From Basidiobolus ranarum (lineage: Eukaryota; Basidiobolomycota; Basidiobolomycetes; Basidiobolales), in NCBI GenBank assembly GCA_040143965.1, contig JASJQH010007094.1, positions 1 to 20,895 of the forward strand: a stretch of DNA of 20,895 nt. The letters are read 5' to 3'. The translations under genes and the position numbers were made by a program. Under the pieces are notes generated by a model. That model did not search any database. It was not told the origin of the DNA and saw only the letters and a list, made by a program, of their open reading frames with translations. Shown here piece after piece: positions 9,238-18,316 of this stretch. Within the stretch, counting starts at the first letter, position 1, and each line of letters begins with the position of its first letter.

Positions 9238-10490
9238 ATGAACGCCGCCCGTGCTTCCTTCAGAGTACTTGCTAGAGCCTCTACCGTCTCTAGACAGCCC
9301 CTTCGTCAGCTATCAATGGCAACTATGCGTCCAGTCTTCAAAACTGCTGCACAAGCCACTGCTTTGAAGGTAATTTTTATATATGTAATATTGAGCTTTG
9401 AACATTCCGATTAAATTTACTTTGTAAATAGGTTCAATCTCGTAGCATCAAGACTCTTAACTTTGGTGGCACTGAGGAAACTGTGTACGAACGTGCTGAT
9501 TATCCTAAAGAGAAAATCCAACAAATATTTGCTAAGGATACTCTAACTGTTCTTGGTTATGGCCCCCAAGGTCGTGGTCAAGCTTTGAATATGCGTGATA
9601 ATGGTCTTAATGTCATACTTGGTCAACGTAAGGGTAAAACTTACGATCAAGCTGTTGAAGAGGGTTGGATTCCAGGAAAGAATCTTTTCTCTATTGAGGA
9701 AGCTTGTGATAAGGGTACCGTCATCATGAACTTACTTTCCGATGCTGCTCAAAAAGAGTTATGGCCTACCGTTAAGCCTTACCTCACTAAAGGCAAAACC
9801 ATTTACTTCTCCCACGGATTCTCAGTAGTTTATAAAGAAGATACTGGTGTAATCCCTCCCAGTGATGTAGATGTTATCCTTGCCGCTCCTAAGGGCTCCG
9901 GATTCACCGTCCGTCGCCTTTTCCAGCAAGGTCGTGGTATTAACTCATCCTTTGCTGTGTTCCAAGATTTCTCTGGAAATGCCAAAGAGAGAGCCATTGC
10001 TCTTGGGGTTGGAATCGGTTCCGGTTATTTATATGAAACCACTTTTGAGAAAGAAGTATACTCTGACTTGACTGGTGAGCGTGGTATTCTTATGGGTGCT
10101 ATTCAAGGTGCTTTCCAAGCACAATATGAAGTCTTACGTTCCCATGGTCACTCTCCCTCCGAAGCGTTCAATGAAACCGTTGAGGAAGCCACTCAATCCC
10201 TTTATCCTTTGATTGGTGAAAAGGGAATGGATTGGATGTATTCCAACTGCTCAACCACCGCACAACGTGGTGCTCTTGACTGGTGGAAACCATTCTATAA
10301 AGCCACTAAGCCTGTCTTTGAAGAATTGTATGAATCAGTTGCCAACGGAAGTGAAACTCGTCGCTCTCTCGATAAGAACTCTAAACCCAACTACCGTGAG
10401 GAACTTGAGAAAGAATTGGAAGAGATTCGTGAAAGCGAAATGTGGCGTGCTGGAAAGACTGTTCGTAGTCTTCGTCCCGAAAACAATTAA
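9238..10490 (+). CDS. ILV5: Ketol-acid reductoisomerase, mitochondrial (valine/isoleucine biosynthesis)
   Basis: This enzyme rearranges and reduces acetolactate or acetohydroxybutyrate with NADPH and Mg, the second common step to valine and isoleucine; the valine branch feeds leucine. Two exons (9238-9369 and 9432-10490; 62-nt intron) give 396 residues, matching the fungal length. Residues 1 to about 50 are Arg/Ser/Ala-rich with no acidic residue, a mitochondrial presequence. Next come the Rossmann motif GYGPQGRGQALNMRDNG (about 86-102), HGFSVVY, DVILAAPKGSG, DLTGERG with the metal-binding Asp and Glu, and GMDWMYSNCSTTAQRGALDW. The last 35 residues form a charged helix. The ATG has G at -3. 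Reading the second exon alone would lose the presequence. Confidence 0.96.
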
Positions 10491-11709
10491 ATCTGTAGCA
10501 TAAAAGGAATTGATATTCATTCACCGTATTAGCCAGTTCATAATTTTTTAAAAAGCATCCCCCATATTTATCCCTTATTAGAACGTCGATTCAATATTAC
10601 GTTATATACATTTCTTTTCACATTTGTAACATTTCGCTTTTCATTTAATGATTGAGTGATATTTCCAAATAAATCCTTCAATTAACAAGCTACAGATTAT
10701 TCACATTTAAAAGAAAAGGCTTTTCAACGAGTTTCATCGATACCTTGAATCACTTACTAAACGCAGAGATTCAGACACACTGAGCTGAACATGAGGCTTG
10801 TGTTCGTGGATTCAGTTCATTCTAGTCTCAAAGCCTTGTTTGCTCATTTGAATCAGATATCTTCATTACTCACAATAAGGCTTCACTGGAACCTAGTTTC
10901 GACTAGACACTCACACAATATATCTTTATGGAGAGGGAATTGGTTTTACTCCATTATTTCCATAAATCGAAGGTACTTTTAACTGGTAGAAAAAAGGGCC
11001 ATTCAAATTTATGAATAAGTCTATGTACGGATTCGGAAATTAAAAACCCACATGATTTAGCCGTCTATCCAGGACATCCAGACAAGTCTCGATTCCTCTC
11101 GGATGAGCATGGAAGAGAAATTGGAAACCGGCTAAAGGTACACCCGATTTTCTGGAAATCAATATTTAGCATGGCATGTAGTTCGACATGGACATATGTC
11201 AGTAGATACATATAGATATTTGCTATTTATTGTTAAAAAGCAATAATGATCAAGTAATGAATATGTCGAGGTAGATGATAAGTGAGAAATTATCAACATT
11301 GAAAGGAAGAAAATGTGAGTGGGATGGGGATTGCGATTGGGTTGATAGGTAGGTGTATGTGAAGTAGCCTTGTTCGAAAGGAAAAGAATGGCCAACCCAA
11401 GCTGGATCATTTCAAAATTGTACGCGAAGATGGATGATGTTGATTTTGACAAGATAGAGAGAAGTACGTAGTTTACAAAATTCCCTTGAAATTTAGGAAA
11501 CCAATGGAGGTGGTAAAAGGATAGTGTGTAACTTAAGTTAAGGTGGAGTATTTCGATGTGATCTCAGCATTATCGTAGTTGCGAAGTCAATTTATGGATC
11601 CATAATAACCAGTTCTTGCGATGAGAGGAAATGCTAAGATAATGTGTGGAAAAAAATTACAATCTTAAAGAATAGAAATAACCCTGATCTCATGGTAGAG
11701 TGATGTCAT
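10491..11709. other. Intergenic, no convincing gene
   Basis: This stretch holds the ILV5 3' end and the region between it and the convergent Dma1-like gene. A plus-strand open stretch at 11015-11215 (66 codons, no early ATG) has a protein-like composition (DLAVYPGHPDK, LSDEHGREIGNRL), but I recognise no family. The remaining frames look like chance. Confidence 0.4.
10668..10673 (+). terminator. AATAAA polyadenylation signal of the ILV5-type gene
   Basis: A canonical AATAAA lies 178 nt after the stop codon in AT-rich sequence. This is the best candidate 3'-end signal, by motif only. Confidence 0.4.
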
Positions 11710-12932
11710 TTAGCTCTGGCTGATGGAAGCCTTTCTGCTTCGAAAAAGCGAGGTTAAGGCGCTTTTGACGGTCTCGCTTTTGTTGCCACTTGACATACGG
11801 CGGACTAAGCCTATACCTCTTGGGGAAGCTTGACTCAAGGATGATGTGGGAGTGGATGACAATGGCATAACCTGATCTTCCTCTTCAGAGGAATCCAAAA
11901 TATAAGCTTCGTTTGCAGTATCAACTCGGGTTGTGTTGATAGCAAGTGGTCGTGTTGAACTACCTATACCAATATTATACGAGCCTGCATCTGATGAATC
12001 GCTATCTTCATGTGTGACCAAACTCTCCATGGCAGCAAAAGAACTAAATTCGTCAGCTTTGAATGTCTTGGATAAAGCCACCTCTTGCTCGCAAGATTTG
12101 GGAAGTGGGAATGGATCATCAACGGTAACATCCGCATTCAAATCCGAAAAATGGCGACATAATGGACAAAGGAAACCGGGCTTGGTAGCAACCATAGAGC
12201 GAACACATTTGAAATGGAAAGCGTGTGAACAAGGTGCTACAAATAAGGCCTGAAGCTGAGATATAGGGTATAAGCAAATACAGCATTCCTCTTTCCTATA
12301 ATTACACCCAGTCTCAGTGTCTACAGTAAGTGATCTAAGCGTTTTTAAAGCATTCTCTCTGTTATGAAGTAACATCAACAAAACGTTAGTTTAATAGTTT
12401 GAAATGGCTCGAATCACTAGTAAAAATGAAAATTACCTATACTCTTCGGACATTTTCATCTTTCCGTAGTGGTTGAACTCGATCTTCATACGAACACAAC
12501 GATACACTTCTTCGTGACCGCCTTGATAATCGACACCCAGTTGAACAATGTCGCCATCTCTGAGGGAATGAGGCTTACTCTCGCAACCAGGCGGACTCAA
12601 ACGCGAGTTATTCAAGAAAGTACCAGAAGAAGATTTTATATCACGGATAAAAAACTTTGAAAATAAATCGGATTAATAAAGGAAAGGAATATCAGATATG
12701 TCAGCATACAACTTACCTCTCCCTTAACGCACCATACCTCGGCATGGCCTCTGCTAACAACCTTGCTTTTGAAAGCAATTCTTAGGGGCGATTGTGCTTT
12801 CTCGGTAAATCTTCCGATTTTGAGGACTGTTCCTTCGGGTACGTCGGACTCAATGATAGGGAAATATAAAGATTTGTTGATATCCACAATATGAGGAACA
12901 ATACGAATATGAGGTATTTGTTGAGTAGCCAT
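11710..12932 (-). CDS. Dma1/CHFR-type FHA-RING E3 ubiquitin ligase
   Basis: Three exons (12932-12717, 12654-12437 and 12358-11710) with GT-AG introns of 62 and 78 nt encode 360 residues. The FHA domain, which binds phosphothreonine, spans about residues 34-135: KIGRF, SRGHAE, then SSSGTFLNNSRLSPP and GDIVQLGVDYQGG, very close to fission-yeast Dma1. The RING finger spans about 170-212 with Cys170, Cys173, Cys188, His190, His193, Cys196, Cys209 and Cys212, a C3H2C3 pattern. Dma proteins ubiquitinate regulators at the spindle poles and septum and delay mitotic exit and cytokinesis when the spindle is damaged; that role here is inferred from homology. The tail (about 216-360) is longer than in yeast Dma1 and Ser-rich, with YILDSSEEED at 297-306 and a basic Arg/Ser C-terminus. 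The start ATG at 12932 leaves the FHA intact. Confidence 0.92.
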
Positions 12933-14298
12933 TGAAAGGAATATGTACTTTTAAAAAATTGAGACGACGGGTAAGTTAAAGAAATACAAAAGGAGAATAG
13001 AATGGAAAGAAACTCTTCACTTTTCAAAAAAGAAATTGATTACAATGGTAAAAAAGAAACAATTGAAATGGGGAAATGGGCAGCGACAGAATAATTCGAT
13101 TTGAAAAATCGTGTGAAACTGGTCAGGATCCACACATTTATATTCGAAGTATTTGCGTGAGGAAGGATAGACAGAAGGCAAATGAACATTATTCTGTGGA
13201 ATATCTGATGATGCGACACATCCAAATATAGAAGTGGATTTTAATTAACGCGAACTGAGATATACGGGTATTTAGATTTTTCCTCGATGAATATTCCTGA
13301 CACCCGCAATGAAGACAACAATCAGATTAACCACCATGTTAACACGGTTTAACAGCGTTTCACTCAACTTCACACAATAATAGGTGATGATCGGGGATGT
13401 TCTGGTATGGCATGAGGGGCCTATCCAAATAAGGCGTATCAATATCCGCATCCTTTCAAGGCGATACCATATATAATAATGGAGTACTGGGTGCATCTTG
13501 ATAACAGACGAAATATGTACTATCTTAATCACTTTCTGACCTTTTCAGACGCTTTCGGACGCTTTGAGATTATCAAATAGAGGTTTTATGCAGTTTGGCC
13601 CTGGTGTTAAGAATGATTCTCCTCTTTTGTACAAGTGCTCATTTTGGTTCGGTTGGATACATATGATTCAATACTGACTGAAATATGTGAACATGAAGTC
13701 AGTTGTTAAGCTTACTTATGATATCATCATTTCTCTGCTATTCATGGAGAATACCTTTTCCGAAGGGTTCTTGGGATTTTAGTTTAAGAGATGGCTTTAG
13801 TGCAGATGGTAACAGAATATCCTAAACAATATAGAATCGCGGCTAAATATGGTTTAGTGTTAAAAGATATTACAGTCTGATAACATCAGAACCCTGGTTT
13901 CTACATAGCCAATCCCCAATCACCATCGGCCAATTCAAAAAAAGGTCTAGAACCGGACGTATTTTATTTACGAGTATGTCCTTAGCCACTTTTACCAAAT
14001 ATTATCACTCACTGTGGATCGTCCCAGCCTGTATTATTTCTTTCAATGGTTTATTATTATTATTCGCGAAATCTAAATGCAAACCTAATTGTTTTGTTTA
14101 GTTATTGTATAGAGATTTCAAATATTGCTTAATGTTTGACTTAACTATTATGAATACTGCTTTAAAGTTTCCTCATATAGAATAGCAATTATAAATATGA
14201 AAATCTGTAATAGTTGACATTTTGACATTTCTTTGAAAGTTTAATTAATGTAATTTTATCTTAATAAGCTAATTGCTCTCATAAACTAGACTGTTGAC
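12933..14298. other. Intergenic, no gene seen
   Basis: This is divergent upstream DNA of the Dma1-like gene (-) and the methyltransferase gene (+). It is AT-rich, with a short direct repeat of GACGCTTT (about 13549-13565) and a TTA microsatellite near 14052. One plus-strand stretch around 13565-13675 reads GFMQFGPGVKNDSPLLY before a stop; it looks mildly protein-like but is unidentified. Confidence 0.4.
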
Positions 14299-14381
14299 AT
14301 GGCTAATGATAAAGTGGCTGAATTGCGCCAGATTATTTCTCAAAGTTCAAAAGTTAAGCATGGAATTCATTGTACGATTAG
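14299..14381 (+). other. Possible upstream coding exon of the methyltransferase gene
   Basis: An ATG in strong context (G at -3 and +4) opens 27 codons and part of a 28th, ending at a perfect donor AG|GTGAGT. Splicing to the AG at 14512-14513 would join in frame to the methyltransferase at DNPYETD, giving a 27-residue extension in place of MTSK. That acceptor has a poor pyrimidine tract, and the downstream ATG at 14500 works without splicing. It may be a 5'-UTR exon or an alternative start. Confidence 0.35.
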
Positions 14382-14499
14382 GTGAGTTTGACACCAACAT
14401 ACGTGATTTTAACGTGGGAAAATGGGGTTTCTATCCGTCAATACGTAAGCAATTGCATTAAATATACTTCGAGAAATATTCATAATAGTGTATACAATT

Positions 14500-15468
14500 A
14501 TGACCTCCAAGAGCGATAATCCTTACGAAACCGACGTTCAAGTCAGCCAATATTGCGACTTTCACTATGGCCCACCAACTCCTATACGTGAAGTTGAACC
14601 CTTTCCAGTGGTGATTGCCCGCATTTGTGAAGCAGTTGTTCGTAACAGTCAGTTCTGGGATAAGCAAGCAAATGCACCCAAGAATGGCCCTCTACGTAGT
14701 TTTGACTTGGGTTGTGCAGTTGGTCGTTCGACTTTAGAGCTTGCCAAAACTTTCGACCAAGTAGTAGGGGCAGATTACTCTAACCGCTTTGTTGAAACTG
14801 GTGCGGAAGTGGCCAAAAATAAGAAGGTCAAGTTTTCAGCACTACTTGAGGGCTCTATCTTTTCTCATCACGAGGTGATTCTTGGCCAAGGAAATGTGCC
14901 ACTAACTGGTGCAGATGGTCAATCTCTTATCAAAGATATTTTCGGTGGTATTCCTGCTACCGAAGCTATGGACTCAAAGGCTGTAGAGAAATTGACTGAG
15001 AGAATTACTTTTATGCAACAAGATGCTTGTAACTTGACGACTGAACCTGAACTTTATAACTTCCACTGTGTACTTGCAGCTAACCTTATCGACCGCCTAT
15101 ATGAGCCTCAATTATTTTTGAATTCTATTCATGAACGTATTGTACCTGGCGGATTTTTAGTGTTACTCTCGCCTTATACTTGGTTACCTGAATACACACC
15201 AATTGAACATTGGGTAGGTGGAAAAAGCTCCAATGGCGAGGTAACTATGACTAAGGATGGTTTAAAGCAAGTTCTTTCGAAGAACTTTGAACTCGTAGAA
15301 ATCACACCCATCAACCCGGATTTTGAGGATTTGAATACTCCTACATCCGTAGAACCCAAAGATAAGAAAACAATCACTTCTTTCCATGTTCCATTTGTCA
15401 TACGCGAAACTCATCGTAAGTATCAACACAGTTTCTCAGAGTGTACTATTTGGCGTAGACTTGAGTAA
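14500..15468 (+). CDS. Stand-alone OvoA-type methyltransferase (putative 4-mercaptohistidine N1-methyltransferase)
   Basis: The 322-residue protein matches the C-terminal methyltransferase domain of OvoA, the ovothiol enzyme, along its whole length. Landmarks are NPYETD..VSQY..FHYG at 7-24, the SAM-binding motif I FDLGCAVGRST at 68-78, QQDACNL at 173-179, VLAANLIDRLYEP at 191-203, PGGFLVLLSPYTWLPEYTP, and the end PFVIRETHRKYQHSFSE. In OvoA this domain methylates the imidazole N of 4-mercaptohistidine to give ovothiol A. Here the N-terminal DinB and FGE-sulfatase domains, which make the C-S bond, are absent, and no such gene lies in the window. An insert of about 40 residues (121-165) separates two core strands. 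The start is the ATG at 14500 with A at -3; an upstream exon is possible. Substrate and pathway are inferred. It could methylate mercaptohistidine, histidine or another imidazole. Confidence 0.85.
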   Translation: MTSKSDNPYETDVQVSQYCDFHYGPPTPIREVEPFPVVIARICEAVVRNSQFWDKQANAPKNGPLRSFDLGCAVGRSTLELAKTFDQVVGADYSNRFVETGAEVAKNKKVKFSALLEGSIFSHHEVILGQGNVPLTGADGQSLIKDIFGGIPATEAMDSKAVEKLTERITFMQQDACNLTTEPELYNFHCVLAANLIDRLYEPQLFLNSIHERIVPGGFLVLLSPYTWLPEYTPIEHWVGGKSSNGEVTMTKDGLKQVLSKNFELVEITPINPDFEDLNTPTSVEPKDKKTITSFHVPFVIRETHRKYQHSFSECTIWRRLE

Positions 15469-16159
15469 ATGTGGAATACTGGAAACTTGGCTATTTTGAA
15501 TGCATTACTTAAAATTCCATTGAAAAAATTAAATTTGTATGCTAGTTGATACTATAGTTACTGCATCTACAATCATATATATCCTAGATTTGGCTTAGAA
15601 ATTATTATCTGCATCGTTCAGCGTGATGCTTCAAGTTATTCTTACTGATCTGCAGGTTAACATCTAAATTGCATCTTAAAATCAATTGTATAAATATATT
15701 CCTTTCGTCCTATAACACAGTATCATTTCCTGCACGGTTTAACAAGTTTTGTATTCTTTCCTCCAATTGCTATTTGGCAAGTCTAGCTTACCTAAATACA
15801 CTATGGGTTCAGTGAATATATTATGGAGGGAACAAAATCAATCTATGTGTTAAATACGAACTAAACAATGAATGGGTGCACATAAAGAAATAGAACATAA
15901 ATACGTCAATAAGTAAAGTTAAGGATATCCATTATTAAAGTCGATGTTAAGACGGATTTTTCTAAGGAATATTGGTTCGTGTATTAGTACATAGCGTATA
16001 GAATTATATTATCAAGGAGATAGCTGTATGAATGTATGTTGGTTGATAGAGGACTAAAATCACAATGGTTAGCATGTAGAATGTATAGTACAATGGTTAA
16101 GAAAGACATGAGAGTTTAACGTAAAGAAACAAAATTATGTTGGTTGAAGTCACAATCTT
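15469..16159. other. Intergenic, no gene seen
   Basis: This is AT-rich DNA between convergent genes (methyltransferase + and small gene -). I see no long open frame, clear polyadenylation motif or repeat. Confidence 0.5.
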
Positions 16160-16408
16160 CTAATATTCCTCGTCATCTTCATAATGGTGTGGAAAAGAGA
16201 CGTAATCAGAAGCGAAGATATCTTCATAGGATTTACGACGAATTGGAGGACTTCGTAAAATGTCAGCTACTGAAAATGGATTCCATGCTTCTTTTGGTAC
16301 TATAGTAGCCTGAACGTTCACTGTGGTAGTATGGTTGGTGGAACGATGTGATTTTAATGGTACACTATCTGTCGTTCTTTTGGGTGGTTCAATATGGAAA
16401 TGAGCCAT
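16160..16408 (-). CDS. Small hypothetical protein, 82 residues
   Basis: A single-exon frame starts at the ATG at 16408 and has a TATAAATA 82-89 bp upstream, the same spacing as other genes here, which argues that it is real. I do not recognise the protein. It has no signal peptide, membrane segment or Cys. The first half is basic and Ser/Thr/His-rich. The middle has EAWNPFSVADIL and a basic PPIRRKSYEDIF stretch that could be a kinase site (RRKS). The last 15 residues are acidic and aromatic (SFPHHYEDDEEY). The composition suggests an unfolded regulatory or binding peptide. A lineage-specific gene or a chance frame are both possible. Confidence 0.5.
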   Translation of the reverse strand: MAHFHIEPPKRTTDSVPLKSHRSTNHTTTVNVQATIVPKEAWNPFSVADILRSPPIRRKSYEDIFASDYVSFPHHYEDDEEY

Positions 16409-16488
16409 CGATAATGAAATAGAGGTTAAAGAGTTAAGTTTTGGGATTACAAAGTAGATGTTGTAAAGGAGTGAGCACTCAACCTAGT

Positions 16489-16611
16489 CTATTTATACTT
16501 AACGTGCATGCGATGTTTCTCCACGAATAGCACCTTCAGATGTCCGGAATCGTAATGCAGCTTCACATGGCCACGAGGTAAATCAGCTACTAGTACAATA
16601 TTATAACTTGA
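16489..16611 (-). pseudogene. Possible small heat-shock protein (Hsp20) relic
   Basis: A minus-strand stretch reads NIVLVADLPRG, then HVKLHYDSGHLKVLF, and stops at a TAG. This resembles the alpha-crystallin core (Y.V.ADLPG...vkv.ydnG.L.v) with a few residues missing after ADLP. No start, N-terminus or remaining core is found nearby. Its last codons overlap the TATA box of the small downstream gene. It was identified by eye from about 35 residues and is therefore tentative. Confidence 0.3.
16490..16497 (-). promoter_or_regulatory. TATA box of the small 82-residue gene
   Basis: TATAAATA on the minus strand lies 82-89 bp before the ATG at 16408. The spacing resembles that of the ILV5-type and CHAP genes. 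Confidence 0.5.
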
Positions 16612-16653
16612 GATAGCGTGGTGTTGTAAGAATATATTCAGAGTTATTAATCA

Positions 16654-16679
16654 GTATGTATAAATTGTATGTATAAATA
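16654..16679. repeat. Two-copy 13-bp tandem repeat
   Basis: GTATGTATAAAT(T/A) is repeated twice in direct contact, and a partial TGTATGTAT follows after 9 bp. It is low-complexity AT sequence with no flanking element visible. Confidence 0.6.
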
Positions 16680-17091
16680 GCCTATGTTGTATGTATCAAC
16701 CGTATATATACAATTCAAACATGTTACATTAATCCGACCGTGTATTGAAGTTCTTTAGTGCGAGCCTCGTTGGAAACCCGTATGGATGTATTAGGGTTAG
16801 AAGTAATTCTTGTATTATCTTCATTGATAAAGTACAGTTTAACATCGTTTCAAGATCAAGAAACCATTATTAACGAATGATGGTTGCGGGCCAATACTGT
16901 TTGTTTAGAAATCAGGTTTATGGTTCCTTCAAAGCTCGTTAATTCTCGACATCATCAGGTCTTTTAAAACGCAGCACTTGCTTTTATTCTCAAAGAGAAA
17001 ATGGAACACAGGAAGCAAACATCAGAGTGCTTTTAAAGATAATTCGGGCATCAGGAAACCATCGTTTGTTCTGGAAATAATAGAATTATTG

Positions 17092-17097
17092 TTTATT
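17092..17097 (-). terminator. AATAAA polyadenylation signal of the first CHAP gene
   Basis: AATAAA on the minus strand lies 50 nt after the stop codon, within T/A-rich sequence. Confidence 0.45.
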
Positions 17098-17146
17098 ATT
17101 GAAGATTCTCCATATTATTAAGTAACAAGTAGTTCCAGAGCACTAT

Positions 17147-17593
17147 TTAAGTATGATAAATAAATTGAACGCCGTCGATATCGAAGTCTGCGTAGGTTTT
17201 GACATGTGGGCCTCTATTAAAGTTGAAATTGCTGGTGCTTACGGTTCCATCATCATTGATTTTTTCAACCACAGCTACGTGACCTTGAGCTCCAGTTCCT
17301 TGTGTAAATCCAGGTAAAACGATAATAGAGGGTACTCTAGGCTCTCGTGACACCTTCCATCCTTGATGCTTTCGAGCACTATTTGCCCAGGTTTCAGCGT
17401 TGCCTCCCCACTCAGTACGATGTCCAGTTAGCTGGTAATACCTAGCATCTGCCCAATCCGTACATTGCCCATTTCCAAAGCGAAATTCCAAAGAGACTTC
17501 TCTCGCTTGTCTTTTACGGACTGATAAAGGGTGGACAAAACTTAGATAGATGGTAAGTATAAGCAGTATAGTTTGAATTTTGAAGGAAACCAT
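17147..17593 (-). CDS. Secreted CHAP-domain protein, short form
   Basis: A single-exon protein of 148 residues. Residues 1 to about 24 are a signal peptide with a hydrophobic core (ILLILTIYLSFV), followed by the dibasic VRKR, a likely Kex2-type processing site. The mature part is a CHAP domain (cysteine, histidine-dependent amidohydrolase/peptidase, NlpC/P60-like fold): catalytic Cys44 in NGQCTDWADAR, His105 in GHVAVVE, and Asn122/Asn124 in TSNFNFN where the family usually has Glu/Asn. CHAP enzymes cut peptide or amide bonds in bacterial peptidoglycan; in a fungus a secreted copy could act on bacteria or on another polymer, but the substrate is unknown. It has a TATA box at about -100 and an AATAAA close behind. 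It is a tandem paralogue of the next gene, sharing well over half of the domain residues by eye. Confidence 0.88.
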   Translation of the reverse strand: MVSFKIQTILLILTIYLSFVHPLSVRKRQAREVSLEFRFGNGQCTDWADARYYQLTGHRTEWGGNAETWANSARKHQGWKVSREPRVPSIIVLPGFTQGTGAQGHVAVVEKINDDGTVSTSNFNFNRGPHVKTYADFDIDGVQFIYHT

Positions 17594-17688
17594 TATTAAG
17601 AGATGTTACACTAAGAAGCAATCACGCTAGTCTAGAGAAAAATATGTGATGAGAAAGCAAACGATGGAAATAGAAACTTTTGTCTCGG

Positions 17689-17696
17689 TTTATATA
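17689..17696 (-). promoter_or_regulatory. TATA box of the short CHAP gene
   Basis: TATATAAA on the minus strand lies 96-103 bp before the ATG at 17593. Confidence 0.5.
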
Positions 17697-18282
17697 CGTT
17701 ACTTACTATCCATTGAACACCTAGTTCAGCACCAAGAAGCAATCAAGCATAACGGTAATCTACTTAATGGTATATCCAATAAGCTAAAATAACACAATAA
17801 TATTCTCATCTTTAACAGGATACAAGTACACTGTGTTCACCCCTGAGTTTCGAGGGTATTTTGGTATAAAGGGGTGCAGTATTTGGCAAAATTCCAACTG
17901 AAAGAATTGCTTATATATGCAAAGTGTTATTTTAGCTAAAAGAAAATACTCATGCCAAGTGCGGTGCCATAAGCATCAGTTACTGCTTCGAATTACAGAA
18001 AGTAATCCAATTCTGAACATCATTCTGTGAGACTCAATTGCCTGACTTAATGATTGCAACTTACTAACTTGTCACTGATTGATAGTCATCTCCTTTCTGC
18101 AAGGTGGTTCCAAATAAATATGTATTCCACTGACAGCCACTACCCAACGTTTCTTAGGAAACAAAGCCCCGGTTCGCCCGTGGAAGCATTTACTGCATTC
18201 ATAAATGATTTACATATCCTTGCTCTAAATTATGCTAGTACTAAGGAGTGGAACTTTTAATATATGAGATATTGATTCAGTA

Positions 18283-18288
18283 TTTATT
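18283..18288 (-). terminator. AATAAA polyadenylation signal of the long CHAP gene
   Basis: AATAAA on the minus strand lies about 30 nt after the stop codon of the long CHAP gene. Confidence 0.45.
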
Positions 18289-18316
18289 GATTAGAGGGGC
18301 AATCAATAGATTTACA

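Larger units (their letters stand above)
16409..17146. other. Intergenic, relic and short repeat only
   Basis: No intact gene is visible. It holds the TATA box of the small gene, the Hsp20-like relic and a short tandem repeat (all listed separately), and the 3' end of the first CHAP gene. Confidence 0.45.
17594..18316. other. Intergenic between the two CHAP genes
   Basis: It contains the TATA box of the short CHAP gene and a 12-bp direct repeat (AAGAAGCAATCA at 17613-17624 and 17734-17745). A short inverted repeat CACCCCT/AGGGGTG lies near 17840-17876. I see no gene. Confidence 0.45.

Noticed and set aside
11159-11452. 97-codon minus-strand frame
   Set aside because: It does not begin with ATG. 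The first ATG leaves a Pro/Thr/Ser-rich peptide with no domain, and the C/T-rich DNA explains the open frame.
13272-13532. 86-codon minus-strand frame upstream of the Dma1-like gene
   Set aside because: It starts with a non-ATG codon, is hydrophobic and Ile-rich as AT-rich noise tends to be, and has no domain.
18054-18260. 68-codon plus-strand frame between the CHAP genes
   Set aside because: It starts with TTG, has no recognised motif, and ends near the 3' end of the opposite-strand CHAP gene.
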